Shown here in pieces: positions 36,063 through 46,481 of a DNA stretch of 64,000 nt (position 1 is its first letter; every line of letters begins with the position of its first letter). Both the position numbers and the translations under genes were made by a program. The DNA comes from Pseudomonas sp. FP453. GTDB lineage: Bacteria > Pseudomonadota > Gammaproteobacteria > Pseudomonadales > Pseudomonadaceae. The notes beneath the pieces are model-generated. The model had not been told where the DNA came from. It saw only the letters and a list, made by a program, of their open reading frames with translations, and searched no databases. Where the stretch lies: assembly GCF_030687495.1 (NCBI RefSeq), contig NZ_CP117435.1, forward strand, positions 2,298,501 to 2,362,500, given 5' to 3'.

Positions 36063-36896
36063 TGTGGGAGCTGGCTTGCCTGCGATGGCGGTCTTTTTGT
36101 GTACATATCCGTTATTTAGGTAACGGCCACCTATGGTTCCGCTCTTACAGCGGGTCACTTTTGGAGGGACCCAAAAGTAACCAAAAGGTCCTCGCCCCAA
36201 CACTCGGCACCTCGCCTAGGCTCGGTGTGCCCGAACGCAGGCTTGAATCCGTGGGCCGCCGCAATGGGCCATCCATGGCCCAGTGCGGCTAACCCGGCGT
36301 CCTGCCGGGTTGCCCACGGATTCAAGCCTGCGTTCGGCCAGCGTGTTTGACGGGGCGACCCCAAATCAAAAGCAAGAGCGCGGCGGCCTTAGAGCCGACC
36401 GGTATTTGTCCAGTCGCTCACCATTCAACTGTGTGAACTGGCACCTGTGGGAGCTGGCTTGCCTGCGATGCAGACACCTCGGTACATCAGGCAAACCCAG
36501 TTGATGCCATCGCAGGCAAGCCAGCTCCCACAGGGAAACGCGCACGCTTCATCGATCAGGTCGGCTACTAGGCCGCCTCGCTGTGTTTTTGATCTTAGGC
36601 GCCCCGTTAAACACGCTGGCCGGAATTCGACATGGATTTGGGGGGTAAACCGGCAGGGATGCCGGTTTAGCCGCCCCGCGCCATGGATGGCGCGTGGCGG
36701 CGGCCCCCCAAATCCATGTCGGATTACGGGCATGCCGAGCCTAGGCGAGGCACCGAGTGTTGGGGCAAGAGCCCTTTGGTTACTTTGGGGCTTTTCCAAA
36801 GTGAGCCGCCGTAAGGGCGGAACCATAGGTAGCCGTTACCCAAATAACGGATATGTACACAGAAAGACCGCCATCGCAGGCAAGCCAGCTCCCACA
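36063..36896. repeat. Composite element: REP halves enclosing inverted large repeats and an inner REP pair
   Basis: Nested palindrome filling the gene-free 36029-36912 gap. The outer REP halves are at 36063-36093 and 36868-36896. Inside are a forward arm C (36101-36411, starting GTACATATCCGTTATTTAGG) and an inverted arm D (36557-36858, ending AACGGATATGTAC). The terminal inverted repeats extend about 50 bases (GTCTTTTTGTGTACATATCC versus the inverse with one change). An inner REP pair lies at 36446-36532. It is a sister of the 24245-25354 element. The outer REP appears split by insertion of the C-D unit. Confidence 0.82.
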
Positions 36897-36912
36897 GGGA
36901 ATAGAGGTGTGC

Positions 36913-37543
36913 TCAGATACCTTTTAATTCTTTGAGGTGCTTGTAGACCGTCGCCCGCCCCATCCCCAGCACATTGGCCACATAGTTCGAAGAACTCTTG
37001 CCCTTGAACGCACCCTCGGCATGCAACGCCAACACCAGCTCGCGTTTATGATCCCGGGTCAGCAGGTTCAAACTCAACTGCCGCTCACGCATCCAAGCAT
37101 GCAAAAACGTATTGATCCGCTCCTGCCAGTCATCGCGAAACAACGAGTCCGGCTGCGGGATCAGCTTGCTCGGCGAGAGGAACAAATCCAACGCCGCCTT
37201 GACGTTTTCAAACAGCGAAATATTCAGGTTGATGCACAACACCGCCAGGCGCGTCGACCCTTGTGGTCGTGCAGCACGGTGCTCAGGCTGCGAATCTTCT
37301 GGCCGTCCCAGTTGAGCTTTTCATACGGGCCGATATTCACCTCGCTGACGTCATCACTGAGCATGTCCTCCAGCGCCGAGTCATCGCCAATCGCCCGTTT
37401 CGACAGGTTGTTGGCGATGTAGTCGACCTTTTGCGAGCGCAAATCGTGCAACACCGCTTCGGCGTGGGGAAAGAACAACGTGGCGATGGCGTCGGCCATC
37501 GCACGGAAGTTCTGCATGCTCTGTTCTTGTTCGGCGCTGTTCA

Positions 37544-37544
<1 letters not shown>
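36913..37544 (-). pseudogene. dauR: DauR-like regulator (YheO family), frameshifted
   Basis: The N-terminal PAS-like half (37544 to about 37255: MADAIATLFFPHAEAVLHDL ... STVLHDHKG) and the C-terminal HTH half (LAVLCINLNISLFENVKAAL ... NVLGMGRATVYKHLKELKGI) lie in different frames, broken around 37245-37265 near CGACGCGCC. One lost base (or two gained) restores a protein of about 210 residues. The gene follows dauA with a one-base overlap, exactly the dauB-dauA-dauR order of P. aeruginosa, where DauR senses arginine and represses the operon. If the break is real, the operon may be deregulated. Confidence 0.85.
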
Positions 37545-39618
<2,074 letters not shown>

Positions 39619-39634
39619 GGAAATCTCCGTGATT

Positions 39635-39661
39635 GAACTTATTTGTCCATTATGGACTTTT
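39635..39661 (-). promoter_or_regulatory. Candidate DauR operator before dauB
   Basis: On the minus strand AAAAGTCCATAATGGAC is followed by ATAAGTTC. The core GTCCATtATGGAC is a perfect palindrome. The site is shared with the region before the binding-protein gene at 35160-35186. Confidence 0.6.
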
Positions 39662-39686
39662 AGTTCTGCCGGGCAAGCGATAAACC

Positions 39687-40625
39687 TCACCCCACGTAGC
39701 GAAATCCACCCGACAGTTTTTCCTTCAGGTAGCCCACCAACACACTCACCGACTTCGGCACATGGGGCGAATACGGCCGGATCAAGTAGATCTCATCGGC
39801 AAACGCACCCTTGAGTGTCCAGCCCTTGAGCACCTGCACCAACTTGCCGCTGGCCAGTGCGGTGTGGGCGCTGAAATCCGGGAGCAGGGCGATGCCCAGG
39901 TGGTTGAGGGCGGAATCGCGCAGGGCCTCGCTGTTGTTGGTGGCGAAACTGCCGGAGATGGGCACGGTGAGGCGTTCGACGTGTTTGCTGCCGCGCTCGA
40001 AGGTCCAGGCGGGCTGGTCGGTGCCGCGCGGGTAGAACAGGCAGTTGTGCGTGGACAAATCGCCAGGCTCACGCGGTTCACCGTGGCGTTGCAGGTAGTC
40101 CTGGGTGGCAACCAGAACGGAACCGGTATCGCACAACTTCCACGCCACGTGGGTTTCCGGCACCTGGAAACCGTGGCGCACCGCAAGGTCGTAGCCCTCG
40201 GCCGCCAGCGAACTCAAGGCATCCGACACATCCAGCTGGATGCGCACCTGCGGGTACAGCTGTAAAAACTCCGACAGGTGCGGCACCAACTGCTGACGGG
40301 CGAATGCCACCGGCGCTGTCAGCCGCACCAGCCCGCGAATCTCCCCCACCGAGTCGCGTACCGAGGAGAAGCTGCGGGCGATCTGCTCGTAGGCGCTGCG
40401 CACTTCGCGGGTCAGCGACAACCCGGCGTCCGTCAGGCGCACGCTGCGCGTCGTTCGAGTGACGAGGCTTGTACCAGTGGCCTTTTCCAGGTCGGAAATG
40501 CGCTGGCTCACGGCCGACTTGCTCACGCCCAAACGTGCGGCGGCGGCGGTGTAGGTGCCGTGCTCTTCCAGCACTGACAGCCAGTGGATATGGGTCCACA
40601 GCCCTTCGATTTCAGCCTTTTCCAT
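39687..40625 (-). CDS. LysR-family transcriptional regulator
   Basis: LysR regulator of 312 residues: HTH about 10-65 (LSVLEEHGTYTAAAARLGVS and KSAVSQRISDLEKATGTSLV) and an effector domain of the CrgA-like branch (VRLTAPVAFARQQLVPHLSE). The ATG at 40625 begins at the usual distance before the HTH; the longer frame to 40736 overlaps the divergent gene. It faces the aldehyde dehydrogenase gene across 109 bases and probably controls it. Convergent with nothing nearby; dauB promoter lies beyond its stop. Confidence 0.91.
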   Translation of the reverse strand: MEKAEIEGLWTHIHWLSVLEEHGTYTAAAARLGVSKSAVSQRISDLEKATGTSLVTRTTRSVRLTDAGLSLTREVRSAYEQIARSFSSVRDSVGEIRGLVRLTAPVAFARQQLVPHLSEFLQLYPQVRIQLDVSDALSSLAAEGYDLAVRHGFQVPETHVAWKLCDTGSVLVATQDYLQRHGEPREPGDLSTHNCLFYPRGTDQPAWTFERGSKHVERLTVPISGSFATNNSEALRDSALNHLGIALLPDFSAHTALASGKLVQVLKGWTLKGAFADEIYLIRPYSPHVPKSVSVLVGYLKEKLSGGFRYVG

Positions 40626-40734
40626 GATTGTATTGTTCGCGTAGGTGGACAATAAGTTCAGGATTCTGCTCTGGTTTGGAACAAAGCGAAAGCCTATCGT
40701 GTGTCCAACGCTTATCCACCTGGGATCGACTGCC

Positions 40735-42234
40735 ATGACAATTACAATCGAGCACTACATCAACGACCAGCGCGTGTCCCGCGATGACCGTTATCAGGAC
40801 GTCTTCAACCCGGCCACCGGTGAAAAGACCGGCCGCGTCGCCCTGGCCAGCCGCCAGACCGTGGACGAAGCCGTTGCCGCTGCCCAGGCTGCTTTCGACG
40901 GCTGGGCCGACACGCCGCCGATCCGCCGCGCGCGGGTGTTGTTCGAATACCTGCACCTGCTGCGTGCGCGCAAGGACGACCTCGCGCGCATCATCGTCGC
41001 CGAGCATGGCAAGGTGTTTACCGATGCCCAGGGTGAAGTGGACCGTGGCATCGACATCCTCGAATTCGCCTGCGGCATTCCCAACCTGCTGAAAGGTGAG
41101 TACTCCGACCAGGTTTCCCGGGGCATGGACAACTGGACGATGCGCCAGCCGCTGGGCGTTGTCGCGGGCGTGACGCCGTTCAACTTCCCGGTGATGGTAC
41201 CGATGTGGATGTACCCGATTGCCATCGCGGCGGGTAACACCTTTATTCTCAAGCCAAGCCCGACCGATCCAAGCGCCTCGTTGTTCATGGCCGAACTGCT
41301 GCGTGAAGCCGGCCTGCCCAAAGGCGTGTTCAACGTGGTGCAGGGTGATAAGGAGTCGGTGGACGCGCTGATCGAACACCCGGACGTCAAGGCCGTGAGC
41401 TTTGTCGGCTCGACGCCGATTGCCCAATACATCTACGAAACCGGCGCCCGTCACGGCAAACGCGTGCAAGGCCTGGGCGGGGCGAAAAACCACATGGTGG
41501 TGATGCCCGACGCCGATATCGAAAAAACCGTGGATGCCCTGATGGGCGCCGCCTACGGCAGTGCGGGCGAACGCTGCATGGCCATCTCCGTGGCGGTGTT
41601 GGTGGGGGATGTGGGTGACAAAGTCATCGCCGCCCTGACCGAACGTGCCAAGCAACTGCGCATCACCGACGGCCGCGATTTGAAAGCCGAGATGGGCCCG
41701 ATTGTGTCCCGCGCGGCTCTGGAGCGCATCAGCGGCTATATCGAGCAAGGCGTGCAGGCCGGCGCCCAACTGCTGCTGGATGGCCGTGACTACGTACCGA
41801 CCGAAGCCGGCCTGGAAAATGGCTTCTGGCTGGGTGCGACGCTGTTCGACCACGTGACCCGCGAGATGAGCATCTACCGCGAAGAAATCTTCGGCCCGGT
41901 GCTGGCCTGCGTGCGCGTCAGCGACTTCGGCGAAGCCGTAAAACTGGTCAACGACCACGAGTTCGGCAACGGCGTCAGCTGCTTCACCCGCGACGGCAAC
42001 ATCGCCCGCGAGTTCGCGCGGCGTATCCAGGTGGGCATGGTCGGCATCAACGTGCCCATCCCGGTGCCGATGGCGTGGCACGGTTTTGGTGGCTGGAAGA
42101 AAAGCCTGTTTGGCGACATGCATGCCTATGGCACTGAGGGTGTGCGCTTCTACACCAAGCAGAAGTCGATCATGCAGCGCTGGTCGGAGAGCATCGAGCA
42201 AGGCGCCGAATTCGCCATGCCGGTCTCCAAATAA
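40735..42234 (+). CDS. mmsA: CoA-acylating methylmalonate-semialdehyde dehydrogenase
   Basis: Aldehyde dehydrogenase-family enzyme of 499 residues, the usual MmsA/IolA length, converting (methyl)malonate semialdehyde to acyl-CoA in valine, beta-alanine or inositol breakdown. The catalytic Cys lies in [11 protein letters not shown], the NAD-site motif is [13 protein letters not shown], and [13 protein letters not shown] is distinctive of the MMSDH branch. The Glu in GERC, where many MmsA have Gln, is a minor variant. No mmsB follows, and a LysR gene is divergent, so this is probably a second, specialised MmsA. Confidence 0.92.
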   Translation: MTITIEHYINDQRVSRDDRYQDVFNPATGEKTGRVALASRQTVDEAVAAAQAAFDGWADTPPIRRARVLFEYLHLLRARKDDLARIIVAEHGKVFTDAQGEVDRGIDILEFACGIPNLLKGEYSDQVSRGMDNWTMRQPLGVVAGVTPFNFPVMVPMWMYPIAIAAGNTFILKPSPTDPSASLFMAELLREAGLPKGVFNVVQGDKESVDALIEHPDVKAVSFVGSTPIAQYIYETGARHGKRVQGLGGAKNHMVVMPDADIEKTVDALMGAAYGSAGERCMAISVAVLVGDVGDKVIAALTERAKQLRITDGRDLKAEMGPIVSRAALERISGYIEQGVQAGAQLLLDGRDYVPTEAGLENGFWLGATLFDHVTREMSIYREEIFGPVLACVRVSDFGEAVKLVNDHEFGNGVSCFTRDGNIAREFARRIQVGMVGINVPIPVPMAWHGFGGWKKSLFGDMHAYGTEGVRFYTKQKSIMQRWSESIEQGAEFAMPVSK

Positions 42235-42259
42235 CCCCAGGTTGTAGAAGATCCAATGT

Positions 42260-42361
42260 GAGCGGGCTTGTGTGGGAGCGGGCTTGCTCGCGAATGCGGA
42301 CTGTCAGTCACCTCTGTTTCGACTGATACACCGCATTCGCGAGCAAGCCCGCTCCCACATT
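42260..42361. repeat. REP pair after mmsA
   Basis: Inverted REP pair of the GTGGGAGCGGGCTTGCTCGC subtype, centred on about 42315, in the 250-base spacer before an unknown gene. The remainder of the spacer (42362-42484) shows no recognisable site. Confidence 0.82.
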
Positions 42362-42484
42362 TTTTTACCCGTCTCCAGCAGATGCCCCAGCGCCAGGAAC
42401 CGGGCGCTTGCCCTACTTGAAGGAACTTGGCACGCTCACCCAGCGAGCGACCACAGTCAAATCAATCAATAGGGAAATGCCACG

Positions 42485-43222
42485 TTGAGCTGGGTAAAAT
42501 TCGGAGTATTGCTGGCGTTGCCGGGGGCACTGCTGTCAGTCCTGAGCATTTATGTGGTGCTAAAGGACGACAACAAACTCGAAGCCGATCTTTCCTACCA
42601 ATACGACAGTGCGCCACGTCTATTCACCGAGCGCTTGGATACGGTCAAGGAACACCTCGATTACACGCGCCTGTATGACAACATCAAGCAGGCCGGCAAC
42701 GGTGCCCTCAGCCACGAACAGATCAACAAGATCGTTGACCTGAGCCAGGCCCCCTATCTGGCCTTGTTCGACGCGCCGTTCGAAAGGGGGCCTGACAACT
42801 ACCCGGTCAGGCTGTTGATAACCCTCAGGAACACCGGCAGCAAGGTCATCAAGGAAGTGCACATCAAGCTACCTGAGAAAGGCGTCGTTCAGATCCGCGA
42901 CGAATCACGTATCGATACCCTCAAACCGGAGTTGATGAGCAGCGTGGAGATTCCGGCGATTGTGCAAAACGGCGTCTACCGGATCTGGGTTTATTTTCAG
43001 GGTGATCTGAAAACGCTCATGGAGAAAGACGTGCACATCGGCTACAGCGATGGTGTGGCACAGGTTCGCGTGTCTGAGGAGGTCATTGGCCTCGACGCGT
43101 ATATGGCCCGATACGGGGTTTTCTGGTTGTCTATCCTGACGCTGGTTTACGCGTTGCTGGTCGCCCTCTACCTGCTGATTTCGGCTTATAAAGACGATGA
43201 AACCAGCCCGGCGTCACGGTAA
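42485..43222 (+). CDS. Membrane protein of unknown function with periplasmic domain
   Basis: Predicted 245-residue protein, probably starting at TTG 42485 with AGGGA upstream. The nearby ATG at 42478 runs into a stop after three codons. One N-terminal helix (about 6-27) and one C-terminal helix (about 212-235) enclose a domain of about 180 residues rich in beta-strand and charged residues (VRLLITLRNTGSKVIKEVHI). I recognise no family; the central part has the look of a small beta-sandwich. It is followed 29 bases later by a lipoprotein gene, so the two may work together at the envelope. Confidence 0.7.
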   Translation: MSWVKFGVLLALPGALLSVLSIYVVLKDDNKLEADLSYQYDSAPRLFTERLDTVKEHLDYTRLYDNIKQAGNGALSHEQINKIVDLSQAPYLALFDAPFERGPDNYPVRLLITLRNTGSKVIKEVHIKLPEKGVVQIRDESRIDTLKPELMSSVEIPAIVQNGVYRIWVYFQGDLKTLMEKDVHIGYSDGVAQVRVSEEVIGLDAYMARYGVFWLSILTLVYALLVALYLLISAYKDDETSPASR

Positions 43223-43251
43223 ATGACTTTCCCTTTCCATTGGAGAATGCG

Positions 43252-43584
43252 TTGAAAACAATCATGGGTATCGCCTTGTTGGGCACGTTGCTGGCCGGTT
43301 GTGCACCGTCTTATTCGGTATGGACGGGCGGTATGAACGCCTTTGTCGGCACGCGCTTCGATGCCCACCTCTATGACGATTGCAGCCGTGGCTGTGGCGA
43401 TTCCTATTGGTCCCCGGTCAACAAGAACAAGGTCTACGACCAGGTTGTGAAGGAGGGCGACGGCCAGCGCTACTTCGTGACCTGGATCCGCGACTGTCGA
43501 TACTCTGTGCTCGTCTCGGGCGAGGGCATTATCCAGTCGTGGCGCTACGAGAATGAAGACCGTAGCAGTTGTTACGTTTTTTGA
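43252..43584 (+). CDS. Small cysteine-rich lipoprotein of unknown function
   Basis: Predicted lipoprotein of 110 residues. The TTG at 43252 is preferred because GGAG lies six bases upstream and the signal peptide starts properly (LKTIMGIALLGTLLAGC, lipobox LAGC). The mature part has four more cysteines (DDCSRGCGD, RDCRYS, SSCYVF), suggesting two disulfides. No family recognised. It is the second gene of a two-gene unit with the membrane protein upstream. Confidence 0.7.
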   Translation: MKTIMGIALLGTLLAGCAPSYSVWTGGMNAFVGTRFDAHLYDDCSRGCGDSYWSPVNKNKVYDQVVKEGDGQRYFVTWIRDCRYSVLVSGEGIIQSWRYENEDRSSCYVF

Positions 43585-43623
43585 TCGTTCCCCACATAAC
43601 CAAAGCCTGTACACGGTCAAATT

Positions 43624-43713
43624 GTGGGAGCGGGCTTGCCCGCGAATGCGGAGTGTCAGTCACCTGTTTTTCGACTGATAGACCGCTATCGCAGGCAAGC
43701 CAGCTCCCACATT
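43624..43713. repeat. REP pair next to DUF3077/DUF6124-like copy 2
   Basis: Inverted REP pair whose two halves are of different subtypes (GTGGGAGCGGGCTTGCCCGCG and GGCAAGCCAGCTCCCAC, the first shown whole). It touches the 3' end of the small gene, as in copy 1. Confidence 0.83.
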
Positions 43714-43714
43714 T

Positions 43715-44011
43715 TTAAACGAGTTTCAGGCAGTTGATGGAGCGGTCCACCGTGGTGCGGGCAATCTCCAGCAGGTGCCACACCGCCAGAATCTTCGCCC
43801 GTTCGGGGCTCTCCAGTTGTTCACCACAATCCAGCGCCGTCGCCGAAGCACTGTCCAGCAAACTGGCGGTGTAGAGCAGGGCGTCTTCGAAACTCAGGTC
43901 TTCGTTGACCGAGTGGAAGCCTTGGGCTGGCAGGTAATGGTCGATGGCGCGGTTGAAGGCGGCGCGGTCTTTTGCCGGGTCGATAGGTGGGTCGGGTAGG
44001 GCTTTGTTCAT
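43715..44011 (-). CDS. DUF3077/DUF6124-like small protein, copy 2
   Basis: 98 residues and nearly identical to the protein at 11352-11648. The visible differences are a few residues at the N-terminus (MNKALPDPPIDP versus MNKVVPDPPFDP), Pro-Ala for Pro-Thr near residue 29, and the last two residues (LV versus HG). As with copy 1, it has no secretion signal and carries the C4-like leader. Identity across gene and leader, and location between REP pairs, indicate a duplicated or mobile cassette 32 kb apart. Function unknown. Confidence 0.85.
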   Translation of the reverse strand: MNKALPDPPIDPAKDRAAFNRAIDHYLPAQGFHSVNEDLSFEDALLYTASLLDSASATALDCGEQLESPERAKILAVWHLLEIARTTVDRSINCLKLV

Positions 44012-44050
44012 GGTGTAACTCCTTGTGTGATTGGGAGCCGACACCTGTCG

Positions 44051-44212
44051 CGACTAAACGAAGGGTGGCGGCTGTACGCAGGTTAGTCGACCGGCCACAA
44101 GGAAATCCGGCGCACCCGAAGGTGCCCTGCGCACAGCCACCATAAAACTTCATGTGACCATGCGCCTTGTGTCATTCCGGGCGACTAAACCCGATCACTG
44201 AATGAGCAGTGA
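44051..44212 (-). ncRNA. C4-antisense-like structured leader RNA, copy 2
   Basis: All elements of copy 1 recur: 16-base arms at 44141-44126 and 44082-44067, cUUCGg hairpin at 44125-44112, loop octamer CGACTAAC (44089-44082), matching targets GTTTAGTCG at 44190-44182 and 44059-44051, and hairpin TCACTG/CAGTGA at 44212-44195. The loop spacers between the hairpins differ in sequence and length while both stems are unchanged, which is what a functional RNA fold predicts. Conserved promoter-side sequence continues to about 44338. Confidence 0.6.
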
Positions 44213-44354
44213 CGGACCGCAGACTAGCCACCGATTCCAGCAGGCACAAGGCGGCGGGGATTGTCTCGGAAACGTCCTGCAATTTAAAGCGACACGACTT
44301 GCTGGCCCTTTACAAACCATGACAAAACGCCAGTAACCCCATGGGAGCACGGTC

Positions 44355-44448
44355 AAAATGTGGGAGCGGGCTTGCTCGCGAATGCGGTGTGTCAGTCAAA
44401 GATATATTCACTGATCCACCGCATTCGCGAGCAAGCCCGCTCCCACCT
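44355..44448. repeat. REP pair after the second leader
   Basis: Inverted REP pair of the GGGAGCGGGCTTGCTCGCGA subtype. It separates cassette copy 2 from a remnant of a third copy. With the leader it accounts for the gene-free stretch 44012-44519. Confidence 0.82.
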
Positions 44449-44454
44449 TTTTTA

Positions 44455-44502
44455 ATCGAGTTCCAGGCAATGTAGAGCAGGGCGTCTTCGAAGCCCAGGT
44501 CA
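44455..44502 (-). pseudogene. Remnant of a third DUF3077/DUF6124-like gene
   Basis: CGAGTTCCAGGCA matches the 3' end of copy 2 (CGAGTTTCAGGCA at about 43721-43733) and is followed directly by TGTAGAGCAGGGCGTCTTCG, which matches the middle of copy 2 (about 43872-43891). About 140 bases between are missing, so this is an internally deleted leftover. Confidence 0.65.
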
Positions 44503-44519
44503 AAGCAGATCAGCAGCCA

Positions 44520-45935
44520 CTAACCGACCCGTTGAACCACCCGCCTGGCAATCAGCACACCCACCACCGGTGCCAGCGCAAATATCCCAAACAACCACAC
44601 CGCCGCGCTTGCCGTGCCTTCGATTCCGCCGGGTTCAGTGAGGCCCGCGATGTTCGCGACCATGCCCGCCAGTGCTGCGCCGAACGCGGTGGCGAACAGT
44701 TGCACCGTGGTAATCGACGCAGAGGCCAGGTCCTGTTCGCCGGCGGGTGCCACTTGGAACACCCGGGTCAACAAGTGTGGCCATGCCAGGCCTACCCCCA
44801 GGCCGATCAGGACAAGGGCCACGCAGATCGGCACAAGCGTCTGCGCATCGCCATGGCTTTCGCCAGGCATCAGCAGCGCCAGCGCCAGCATGCCCAGCAC
44901 ACCCAGGAACGGTCCGGCCAGGATCGCCCGGCGAACATTCGCGCCCGTTATGCCGGCGCTGGCGATTGACCCCAGCGTCCAGCCGGCCGCCATCAGTGCG
45001 GCAAGATAACCGGCCAGCAGTGGCGACTGGTGGTGCAGGACTTGCAGGAACAGCGGTACAAAAATTTCGCCACTGGTGACTGCGACGGCCAACAACGCCA
45101 TCGTGGCGTACAGCGCGCCAAGCGCAGTGGCCAGCCGAAAGGCTCCGGCGGGCAACAGTCGATGGCGGGCGCGGCTTTCCGTGAGGATCAGCAGCCCAGT
45201 GAACAGGGCGGCCGCTGCGAGCCCCAAAAGGTTCAGGAGCAGGGTGGACGAGACACTGCCGGCCGACACCGCCAGCACCGCCGCCGTCAGCCACCCCAAC
45301 TGCGTGATCGGCAACGGTGTGGGCGCAACGCGGTCTGTGCTGCGCCCAGGCAGGACTGCGGCGGCCAGCACGGCGAACAACCCGGCCACTGGGATCAAGG
45401 CCCAGAACGCCGCCCGCCAGAGGCCCAGTTCGGCAAACACGCCGCCCACTGCGGGCCCGACCAGCGTTGCGACACCCCACATCCCCGAGACCAACGCCAT
45501 TGCCCGTGGCCACAAGCGTTCATCGAATACCAGGCGAATCATCGCGTAGGACAGCGCGAACAAGAACCCACCGCCCAGGCCCTGTACCAGCCGTCCGACC
45601 AGCATCACCGGCATGGACGGCGCAAACGCACAGGCCAATGCTCCGCCGGCGAATACCAGGCTGGCAACCAGGTACGCCCCGCGCGGCCCCAGGCGCCCCA
45701 GCAAGCGCGCAGACAACGCCGAACCGAGGATCGAGGCGGCGACAAACAGCGTGGTGTTCCAGGCGTAATAGTCGATGCCGCCGATGTCCTGCACCACTGA
45801 CGGCAGAATCGTGGTGGCGATGTAGACGTTGATCGCATGCAGCACCACGCCGCCTGCCAGGGCCAGTGAGCGTACGCCGTTTGCACCGGACAGCAAGGCC
45901 GCCCAGTTGGAAGGAGAGGTTTGCGCTGTGTTCAT
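44520..45935 (-). CDS. MFS drug transporter, SoxR-controlled
   Basis: Major-facilitator exporter of 471 residues with 12-14 predicted helices (DHA-type). Motifs: [14 protein letters not shown] in loop 2-3 and [19 protein letters not shown] in helix 5 (antiporter motif C). It is divergent from soxR, and its promoter contains a SoxR palindrome in a 19-base spacer, so expression should rise with redox-cycling compounds such as phenazines. Substrate not readable from sequence. Confidence 0.9.
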   Translation of the reverse strand: MNTAQTSPSNWAALLSGANGVRSLALAGGVVLHAINVYIATTILPSVVQDIGGIDYYAWNTTLFVAASILGSALSARLLGRLGPRGAYLVASLVFAGGALACAFAPSMPVMLVGRLVQGLGGGFLFALSYAMIRLVFDERLWPRAMALVSGMWGVATLVGPAVGGVFAELGLWRAAFWALIPVAGLFAVLAAAVLPGRSTDRVAPTPLPITQLGWLTAAVLAVSAGSVSSTLLLNLLGLAAAALFTGLLILTESRARHRLLPAGAFRLATALGALYATMALLAVAVTSGEIFVPLFLQVLHHQSPLLAGYLAALMAAGWTLGSIASAGITGANVRRAILAGPFLGVLGMLALALLMPGESHGDAQTLVPICVALVLIGLGVGLAWPHLLTRVFQVAPAGEQDLASASITTVQLFATAFGAALAGMVANIAGLTEPGGIEGTASAAVWLFGIFALAPVVGVLIARRVVQRVG

Positions 45936-45985
45936 GGAGACTCCATGTCAAAGGAATGAAGGCTTGCCAGGACAAGCCGACACTC

Positions 45986-46016
45986 TTTATAAGACCTCAT
46001 GTATAGATGAGGTCAA
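45986..46016 (-). promoter_or_regulatory. SoxR-type promoter with 19-base spacer
   Basis: On the minus strand -35 TTGACC (46016-46011) and -10 TATAAA (45991-45986) are 19 bases apart, the overlong spacing used by MerR-family activators. The palindrome GACCTCAT-6-ATGAGGTC (45993-46014) fills the spacer and resembles the SoxR operator. It can serve both the pump and soxR. Confidence 0.8.
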
Positions 46017-46023
46017 GGCGCCG

Positions 46024-46476
46024 ATGGCAGCGAAAATCGATGTGCACATCCCCCTCGGGGTCGGCGAAGTGGCGCGGCGTAGCGGGGTGACCGTGGCGAC
46101 GGTGCATTTCTACGAAGCCAAGGGTTTGATCCACGGCCAACGCAGCCCAGGCAATCAGCGGCGCTACCACCGTGACGTGCTGCGCCGCATTGCGGTGATC
46201 AAGGTGGCGCAGCGCGCGGGGATTCCATTGGCCACCATCAAGGCGGCACTGGAGGAACTGCCGCAGGGGCGACCGCTGACGGCCAAGGACTGGACGCAGC
46301 TCTCTACGCGTTGGCGCGACCTGTTGAATGAGCGAATCAACAGCCTCACCCAACTGCGCGACCAGCTCGATGGGTGCATCGGCTGCGGGTGCCTGTCCCT
46401 GGCCGACTGCCCGCTGCGCAATCCGGGGGATCGGTTGGGGCAGGAGGGCGACGGGGCGGTGTTATTGGGACAATAA
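46024..46476 (+). CDS. soxR: Redox-sensitive transcriptional activator SoxR
   Basis: MerR-family regulator of 150 residues. The HTH is [20 protein letters not shown] near the N-terminus, followed by the dimerisation helix. The [2Fe-2S] cluster ligands Cys118, 121, 123 and 129 lie in [12 protein letters not shown], the SoxR hallmark. The ATG at 46024 is ten bases from the operator edge, so the protein may repress itself. In Pseudomonas SoxR responds to redox-cycling compounds and controls efflux; the divergent pump fits. Confidence 0.96.
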   Translation: MAAKIDVHIPLGVGEVARRSGVTVATVHFYEAKGLIHGQRSPGNQRRYHRDVLRRIAVIKVAQRAGIPLATIKAALEELPQGRPLTAKDWTQLSTRWRDLLNERINSLTQLRDQLDGCIGCGCLSLADCPLRNPGDRLGQEGDGAVLLGQ

Positions 46477-46481
46477 AGCTC

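Noticed and set aside
40636..40721. Inverted GGTGGACAATAAG/CTTATCCACC as a LysR operator before mmsA
   Set aside because: The arms are 60 bases apart and imperfect; too weak to list as a site, although the position is suitable.
44455..44502. Possible coding continuation of the MFS gene 3' side
   Set aside because: The MFS stop is at 44520 and the short blocks match the DUF3077/DUF6124-like gene, so a remnant is the better reading.
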